DNA from: an uncultured Acetatifactor sp.
GTDB lineage: Bacteria; Bacillota; Clostridia; Lachnospirales; Lachnospiraceae
Direction: 5' to 3'
NCBI GenBank assembly: GCA_947624245.1
Contig: CANQJL010000007.1
Coordinates: forward strand, 31,186-95,185
DNA: 64,000 nt
Below are positions 58,775 through 64,000 of this stretch, piece after piece; position 1 is the first letter of the stretch, and each line of letters starts with the position of its first letter. The position numbers and the translations under genes are program-made. Below the pieces are notes generated by a model, which worked only from the letters and a program-made list of their open reading frames with translations, was not told the DNA's origin and did not search any database.

Positions 58775-59425
58775 CTAGCGGTAATAGGAACATGCCTTTT
58801 CCACACGTTCCATCACTGTGGCAACGATCAGGTTAAAGATGTAGTAGAAGACTCCCGCAGCCATCAGCGGCATGATCGTCGTCTGCGCCGCCGCGATCTG
58901 CTTTGCGATGGTGAACATCTCCGCCTGGGCGATGGCAAAAGCCAGTGAGGTGTCTTTTACCAGCGTGATGATCTCGTTGGTGACAGAGGGCAGGATTCGT
59001 TTGATTACCTGAGGCAGAATGATCTTGAAAAAAGTCTGCGCCCTTCCGTATCCCAAGACCTTGGCCGCCTCGTACTGGCCCACGGGCATGGATTCGATGC
59101 CGGAGCGGTAGATTTCCGCAAAGTAGGCCGCATAGTTGATGGCAAAGGCGATGATCACCGCAACGAAGCGGTAACCGCTGCCGATCCTGATCTTAAAAAC
59201 ATAGTAGGGCCCGAAATAGACCACCAGAAGCTGAAGCATGAGAGGAGTGCCTCTCATAACGGATATGTACACCTTCGTGATCCAGCGCAGAACGGCATTT
59301 TTTGACATTCTGCCGAAGGCCACGATCAGTCCCAAGGGCAATGAAAAAAGCAGGGTCAGCATGAATATTTCCACTGATACGATCATTCCCTTGCCCAGTT
59401 GCAGTAACATCACCTGAATACTCAT
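58775..59425 (-). CDS. Polar amino acid ABC transporter permease
   Basis: MRGTPLMLQLLVVYFGPYY, YFAEIYRSGIESMPVGQYEAAKVLGYGRAQTFFKIILPQVIKRILPSVTNE. Confidence 0.93.
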   Translation of the reverse strand: MSIQVMLLQLGKGMIVSVEIFMLTLLFSLPLGLIVAFGRMSKNAVLRWITKVYISVMRGTPLMLQLLVVYFGPYYVFKIRIGSGYRFVAVIIAFAINYAAYFAEIYRSGIESMPVGQYEAAKVLGYGRAQTFFKIILPQVIKRILPSVTNEIITLVKDTSLAFAIAQAEMFTIAKQIAAAQTTIMPLMAAGVFYYIFNLIVATVMERVEKACSYYR

Positions 59426-59473
59426 GTCAAGACCCCGCCTATCCTATTTTATACTGATTGTCCGTTCTCTTGC

Positions 59474-60256
59474 TTATTTTCCGAGGCAGACACTGTCGGT
59501 CAGACCCCATTTCTCCGCAATCTCTGTGAAGGTGCCGTCAGCAGCCATGTCCTGCAGAGTGGATTCCACGGTATCCCGCAGCTCCTCGTTCCCCAGCAGG
59601 AAGCCTACACCGTACTGCTCGGTAGCCAGACGCTGCTCCAGGATCACATATCCGCCGCCTCTGGACTCAATCTGATAGTTTGCCACGCCGATATCCATGG
59701 CTACCGCATCTAACGCGCCTGCCTCCAGATCCATGAAAGCGGTGTTGTAGTCCGCATACTCGGTGAGCTTGCCGAAGCTGTCTCTCAGCGCAATGTTCTC
59801 GGGCGTTTCCTCATCGTTCAAAGCGTTCAGCGCGGAGGAGTCTCTCTGCACGCCCACTGCCTTGCCTGCAAGATCTGCAAAGGCGGTGATGCCGGAATCC
59901 TCAGCCACCACGAACACCTGACTGTTGTCCACGTAGGGGGAGGTCCAGGTGTAGTCATTCTCACGGCCGTTCATGGTAAAGCCGTTCCAGATGCAGTCGA
60001 TGGAACCGCTGGACAGCTCCATGTCTTTGGAGTCCCAGTCGATGGGGCGCTTTACCAACTCCCAGCCGTTCCTGTTGCACACCTCCTGGGCCAGATCCAG
60101 ATCGAAGCCCACATAATCCCCGTTGTCGTCCATATAGCCGTAGGGGGGAAATTCTGCGTCAAATCCTACTGTAAATGTCTTCTTTTCTCCCTGACCGCAG
60201 GCCGCCAGAAGAGCGGTCATGCACAGGGCCAGTAATAAACTCAGTCTCTTTTTCAT
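59474..60256 (-). CDS. Amino acid ABC transporter substrate-binding lipoprotein
   Basis: Lipoprotein signal LLLALCMTALLAACG; TVGFDAEFPPYGYMDDNGDYVGFDLDLAQEVCNR. Confidence 0.93.
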   Translation of the reverse strand: MKKRLSLLLALCMTALLAACGQGEKKTFTVGFDAEFPPYGYMDDNGDYVGFDLDLAQEVCNRNGWELVKRPIDWDSKDMELSSGSIDCIWNGFTMNGRENDYTWTSPYVDNSQVFVVAEDSGITAFADLAGKAVGVQRDSSALNALNDEETPENIALRDSFGKLTEYADYNTAFMDLEAGALDAVAMDIGVANYQIESRGGGYVILEQRLATEQYGVGFLLGNEELRDTVESTLQDMAADGTFTEIAEKWGLTDSVCLGK

Positions 60257-60436
60257 AATAATCTCCTTTGTTCTCAATAAATTTTTGAACTGTTGCTTGA
60301 ACTGCTTCGCGTACTTTTGTATGTTACCACGGTAAAGTACCTCTGTCAAATGGAATCTCACGAAGAATCTTAGGAATCTCAAGCAGAATCTTCATGTAAG
60401 ACAAAATATCAGGTCTGAAAACAGAGCGCGGCGAAT

Positions 60437-60466
60437 TGTAAACTTTATAAAATAATAAGGTTTACA
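60437..60466. promoter_or_regulatory. Putative BirA operator: TGTAAAC-N16-GTTTACA
   Basis: Perfect 7-bp inverted repeat at 60437-60443 and 60460-60466, overlapping the putative -35, upstream of a BirA with HTH domain. Confidence 0.7.
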
Positions 60467-60489
60467 TTTGGGACTGAGTGTGTTATACT
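60461..60489 (+). promoter_or_regulatory. Putative promoter TTTACA-N17-TATACT for birA-bioY
   Basis: -35 at 60461-60466, 17-nt spacer, -10 at 60484-60489. Confidence 0.75.
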
Positions 60490-60495
60490 TCCTGT

Positions 60496-60567
60496 GTTGG
60501 CAGTGTTGGCAGTGTTGGCAGTGTTGGCAGTGTTGGCAGTGTTGGCAGTGTTGGCAGTGTTGGCAGT
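60496..60567 (+). repeat. Perfect 9-bp tandem repeat (GTTGGCAGT)x8 with degenerate extra copies to about 60603
   Basis: Direct count: eight contiguous identical units, then gttgactgt ggtggctgt attgactgt. Confidence 0.97.
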
Positions 60568-60609
60568 GTTGACTGTGGTGGCTGTATTGACTGTGTCGGA
60601 GGTGAGTCT

Positions 60610-61599
60610 GTGGGAACGAAGGAACAGCTGCTGGCGCTTTTTGAGAACAATAAGGGCATATATTTTTCCGGTGAGGATATCGCAGAAATGCTTTCCGTGT
60701 CCAGAGCCGCGGTCTGGAAAGCCGTGAAAAGTCTGCGCAGCGAAGGGTATCATATCGACGCCGTGCAAAATAAGGGTTACAGCCTTTCCGTGGAAACGGA
60801 TATTCTTTCCGAGCAGGGGATCAGGAAATATCTGCGGCCGTCCTGCAGCGATCTTTTGCTGAACGTGAAAGCACAGGTAGACTCCACCAACAGCGAAGTG
60901 CGCCGGATGGCGGCGTCGGGAGCGCCGGAGGGGTGTGTAATGATCGCAGGCAGCCAGACCGCCGGCAGGGGAAGACGCGGACGCAGCTTTTATTCTCCGG
61001 TGGATTCCGGAATCTATCTGAGCCTGCTGCTTCGTCCGCAGGAGTATACCGCCGCACAGGCGGCGTCGTTTACCACCATGGCGGCGGTGGCCGTCTGTGA
61101 GGCGATCGAGAGCGTTTCCGGAAAGCGTGCGCAGATCAAGTGGGTGAACGACATCTTTATGGACGGGAAGAAGGTATGCGGAATCCTCACGGAGGCTTCC
61201 ATGGGGTTAGAGAGCGGCTTTGTGGAATATGCGGTACTTGGAATCGGCATCAACGTATCGCCGCCCAAGGACGGTTTTCCCGACGAGCTGGCAGACATTG
61301 CGGGAACGGTCTTTGAGGAAGCCGGGGGCGACGGAAAGAACCGTCTTGCGGCAGAGTTCCTGAACTGCTTTATGTCCTATTATAAGGAGCGTCCCGCAGA
61401 GGATTATGTGAAAAATTATCGGAGCCGCAGTCTGGTGCTCGGCAGGGAAATATCGGTGGAGTCCCCGAATGGCGCTCAGAGAGCGACCGCGCTGGACGTC
61501 GATGAGGAATGTCATCTGATCGTCCGATATGAAGACGGGAGAACGGAGACGCTCTCTTCCGGAGAGATCAGCGTGAGATTAAAGAAAGAGAACGAGTGA
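60610..61599 (+). CDS. birA: Bifunctional biotin--[acetyl-CoA-carboxylase] ligase / biotin operon repressor BirA
   Basis: N-terminal HTH (SGEDIAEMLSVSRAAVWKAVKSLRSEGY), STNSEVRRMA, AGSQTAGRGRRGRSFYSP, IKWVNDIFMDGKKVCGILTE; SD ggagg at 60598 before GTG 60610. Confidence 0.92.
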   Translation: MGTKEQLLALFENNKGIYFSGEDIAEMLSVSRAAVWKAVKSLRSEGYHIDAVQNKGYSLSVETDILSEQGIRKYLRPSCSDLLLNVKAQVDSTNSEVRRMAASGAPEGCVMIAGSQTAGRGRRGRSFYSPVDSGIYLSLLLRPQEYTAAQAASFTTMAAVAVCEAIESVSGKRAQIKWVNDIFMDGKKVCGILTEASMGLESGFVEYAVLGIGINVSPPKDGFPDELADIAGTVFEEAGGDGKNRLAAEFLNCFMSYYKERPAEDYVKNYRSRSLVLGREISVESPNGAQRATALDVDEECHLIVRYEDGRTETLSSGEISVRLKKENE

Positions 61600-61636
61600 G
61601 GCAGTAAAACCAAGAGAACAAGTGAGGGAAATAAGC

Positions 61637-62218
61637 ATGGAAGATTGTGTAAAGACGGACAGGTACAGCAGTGCAAGATTGAAGACCTTGGATATGGCGT
61701 ATATTGCAATGTTTGCCGTTGTCATTGCCATATGCTCCTGGATATCCATTCCTGCCCAGATTCCTTTTACGCTCCAGACCTTCGGCATCTTTCTGGCCGT
61801 GGGCGTATTGGGCGGGAAAAGAGGCACGCTGGCAGTTCTGATCTACCTGCTGCTGGGAATGGCGGGCGTGCCGGTACTTGCGGGCTTTGTGGGAGGCATC
61901 GGCTATTTCGTGGGCAATACGGGCGGTTATCTCGTGGGATTTCTCTTTTCGGCCCTTGCCATGTGGGGGCTGGAGCATTTCCTGGGGAGAAAGCCGTGGG
62001 TGCTGGCGCTGTCCATGGTCGTCGGTCTTGTGGTATGCTATGCTTTCGGAACGATCTGGTATCTGATCTTATATTCGCATAACACAGGAGCTATCGGAGT
62101 GTGGACGGCGTTGAGCTGGTGCGTGTTCCCTTATGTGATTCCGGATGCCGTAAAGATCGTACTGGCAATGTCTGTCTGCAGAAAGCTGGCTAGGGTCATT
62201 CGGGCGGATCGGGGGTGA
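61637..62218 (+). CDS. bioY: Biotin transporter BioY
   Basis: IPFTLQTFGIFLAVGVLGGKRGTLAVLIYLLLGMAGVPVLAGFVGGIGYFVGNTGGYLVGF. Confidence 0.93.
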   Translation: MEDCVKTDRYSSARLKTLDMAYIAMFAVVIAICSWISIPAQIPFTLQTFGIFLAVGVLGGKRGTLAVLIYLLLGMAGVPVLAGFVGGIGYFVGNTGGYLVGFLFSALAMWGLEHFLGRKPWVLALSMVVGLVVCYAFGTIWYLILYSHNTGAIGVWTALSWCVFPYVIPDAVKIVLAMSVCRKLARVIRADRG

Positions 62219-62222
62219 GCCG

Positions 62223-62609
62223 ATGAAAGAGCGCATATACAAAATAAGGGCTCATCACGGCATGTGTCTTTGCTTTTTTCGGGGCAAAGGTTACAGTATA
62301 GAATTTGTCAGGAACATGTGGGACATAAAGGATAAGCTGGAAAGAGGTCCCCTGATTCAGATTACGGATAAAGCAGATGATATCTGCGCCATCTGTCCCA
62401 ACAACGCAGGCGGAACCTGTACGGCGCAGGCAAAGGTCGCGGAATACGACAGGCAGGTGATGCAAAGGTGCGGCTTGGCGGTTGGGGACGAGATGTCCTA
62501 CAGAGATTTTGACGAGCTGGTGCGTCAGAGGATCATACTGCCGTCAAAGAGAAAGGAGATCTGCGCGAACTGCCAGTGGGATTCCATGTGCGAAAAAATT
62601 CGCGCTTAA
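62223..62609 (+). CDS. DUF1284 domain-containing protein
   Basis: KIRAHHGMCLCFFRGKGYSIEFVRNM, ICAICPNNAGGTCTAQAKVAEYD, Cys-rich pattern. Confidence 0.82.
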   Translation: MKERIYKIRAHHGMCLCFFRGKGYSIEFVRNMWDIKDKLERGPLIQITDKADDICAICPNNAGGTCTAQAKVAEYDRQVMQRCGLAVGDEMSYRDFDELVRQRIILPSKRKEICANCQWDSMCEKIRA

Positions 62610-62610
62610 A

Positions 62611-62650
62611 AAACCGCCTGAATCTCTCTCAAAATTCAGGCGGTTCTTCT
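62611..62650 (+). terminator. Intrinsic terminator-like hairpin
   Basis: aaccgcctgaat-ctctctcaaa-attcaggcggtt followed by cttctgtg. Confidence 0.8.
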
Positions 62651-62683
62651 GTGTACCTGTCATACATGATCCGTGACAGGATA

Positions 62684-62944
62684 TTAATTGTAGTACATTG
62701 CGGTTCCGGCCGCCGCGCTGAATACGACTACGCCCAGAACGACGAGTATGAGCGCAATGATCAAAAAGCAGAAATAGGAACGTGCAAAATTGCGCAGATT
62801 CATATTCTTGGTGCCGCCCACCGAGAAAACGATCAAAAGAATAAAGCCCACAATGGGAATGGAAAACAGAATCTCGTAACCGAAATATCCCCACATGCTG
62901 ATGGGACGATACTCCTCCGGAATGTTCTCAGGTATATTTGCCAT
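62684..62944 (-). CDS. Small two-TM hypothetical protein
   Basis: MANIPENIPEEYRPISMWGYFGYEILFSIPIVGFILLIVFSVGGTKNMNLRNFARSYFCFLIIALILVVLGVVVF. Confidence 0.75.
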   Translation of the reverse strand: MANIPENIPEEYRPISMWGYFGYEILFSIPIVGFILLIVFSVGGTKNMNLRNFARSYFCFLIIALILVVLGVVVFSAAAGTAMYYN

Positions 62945-63140
62945 GGTGCTCCCCCTTTCTCCAACAGAGCCGAATATCCGGCCCGATTGTGTATTAATGT
63001 GCATTGATCGTGAACAGATTTATTCTAGCATGTCAAAATAAATAATGCAAGGGATAATAGTCTGTGGTACAATGTCGATACAAAAAGGCATTGAATCAAC
63101 TTGAAAACGATTGCCGGGTTCGATTGGGGGAGGTGAAGGG

Positions 63141-63680
63141 ATGGCCGGTTACGTTCGGAAATTCTTTGTGGCCATGCTGATCGTGCTGCCCTTTTATCTT
63201 CTGGTCAGAAGACCGTGGAGGACCTGGTCGAAAAGGGAGGCCGCGCTGGCTGTATTTGTGCTGTTCGTGACAGGAACGGTGCTGCTGACGATGGAGGGGG
63301 ATTATGCGGCGCCGGGCGTTCTGCTGGAGCGGGCCGTCACTCGCCTTAAGACGGGGGACAGGATCAATCTTGTGCCTTTTCGCAGTATCAGAAGCTGGTT
63401 CGGTTATACCTTTCCCATGGTCAACTTTTTGGGAAATATATTGATGTTCATGCCATGGGGATTCGGCCTGCCGCTTTTGTGGAAGCGAAGACAGGGGACA
63501 TTGTCCTTGATATGCTGCTCACTGGCGTTGACGTTGTCTATTGAGGCGGTGCAGCTTTTTATCGGCAGGAGCGTTGATGTAGATGATGTGATCTTGAATT
63601 TTTCCGGAAGCTGCCTTGGAGCGGGTCTGTATTTTCTCCTAAGGAGGATATTCCCAAAGCTTTCAGAGTTCGCAAGATAA
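63141..63680 (+). CDS. VanZ family protein
   Basis: INLVPFRSIRSWFGYTFPMVNFLGNILMFMPWGFGLPLLW, LSIEAVQLFIGRSVDVDDVILNFSGSCLGAGLYF. Confidence 0.9.
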   Translation: MAGYVRKFFVAMLIVLPFYLLVRRPWRTWSKREAALAVFVLFVTGTVLLTMEGDYAAPGVLLERAVTRLKTGDRINLVPFRSIRSWFGYTFPMVNFLGNILMFMPWGFGLPLLWKRRQGTLSLICCSLALTLSIEAVQLFIGRSVDVDDVILNFSGSCLGAGLYFLLRRIFPKLSEFAR

Positions 63681-63759
63681 GATTTTAAGGCGGCAGGGCT
63701 TGCTTTTTTCCGCCGAAGTGCTATAATCAGATTCAGATTACTGCTTTTGACGGTGATAC

Positions 63760-63833
63760 GGAAGCATAGCTCAGCCGGGATGAGCGTTCGCCTCACACGC
63801 GAAAGGTCAGGGGTTCGAGCCCCCTTGCTTCCA
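63760..63833 (+). tRNA. tRNA-Val (CAC)
   Basis: Acceptor GGAAGCA/TGCTTCC, anticodon stem TTCGC/GCGAA with loop CTCACAC, T arm AGGGG-TTCGAGC-CCCCT. Confidence 0.92.
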
Positions 63834-63924
63834 CTTGGCGTTCCGCAGCCGGACGCGGAGTCGCGGTTAATTTTAAAAATTCTATTGACATTTGGTCCGG
63901 TATCATATAGAATATGACTTGTTT

Positions 63925-64000
63925 GCAGGAATGGCGGAATTGGCAGACGCGCACGGTTCAGGTCCGTGTGGTAGCAATACCATGAGAGTTCAAGTCTCTT
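63925..64000 (+). tRNA. tRNA-Leu (CAG), 3' end beyond window
   Basis: GCAGGAATGGCGGAATTGGCAGACGCG start; anticodon stem CACGG/CCGTG with loop TTCAGGT; variable arm GTGGTAGCAATACCAT. Confidence 0.88.

Noticed and set aside
60478-60609. ORF caller extends BirA N-terminus with a (VGS)n repeat
   Set aside because: Its GTG start lies upstream of the predicted -10 and a good Shine-Dalgarno precedes GTG 60610; the repeat is better explained as untranslated leader.
1-64000. CRISPR arrays, prophage, rRNA operons, toxin-antitoxin or classical defence systems
   Set aside because: No spaced direct repeats, phage structural genes, rRNA motifs or defence-gene signatures seen; the only short tandem array (60496) has no spacers.

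Overview
This looks like a chromosomal window from a Lachnospiraceae-like Clostridia genome, judged by gene content only; no database search was run. A GC-rich backbone (about 1-25 kb and 52.6-64 kb) carries pstCAB, a Na/Pi symporter, a CorC/HlyC-type protein, the SCIFF ranthipeptide and its radical-SAM maturase, secDF, an ABC transporter, recJ, 1-phosphofructokinase, a polar amino-acid ABC transporter, birA-bioY, vanZ and two tRNAs. Between them is a surface region: class B sortase, an SPKTG-anchored protein, an LCP protein, a sugar transferase, a Wzz-like protein, and then an AT-rich polysaccharide cassette (about 25.08-52.1 kb). The cassette has glycosyltransferases, two nucleotide-sugar dehydrogenases, heparinase-like and CapK-like proteins, Wzy, Wzx, a WavE-like protein, an NTP-transferase/kinase fusion and several decayed gene fragments. 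The most interesting signal is a set of homopolymeric G tracts that look like phase-variation (contingency) loci. Two near-identical tandem promoters (TTGACG-N18/N16-TAGAAT) upstream of the sortase have G8 and G7 tracts filling the -35/-10 spacer. All six G>=7 tracts I found are followed by TA, and four lie inside surface-polysaccharide genes. One of these (G7 in a glycosyltransferase) is exactly one base away from restoring a C-terminus homologous to its adjacent paralog. Other notable items are a 9-bp tandem repeat filling the birA 5' leader beside a BirA-operator-like inverted repeat, an Asp/Tyr-repeat tail that continues past a stop codon, and a 29-aa membrane ORF paired with an SSS symporter in the polysaccharide cassette.
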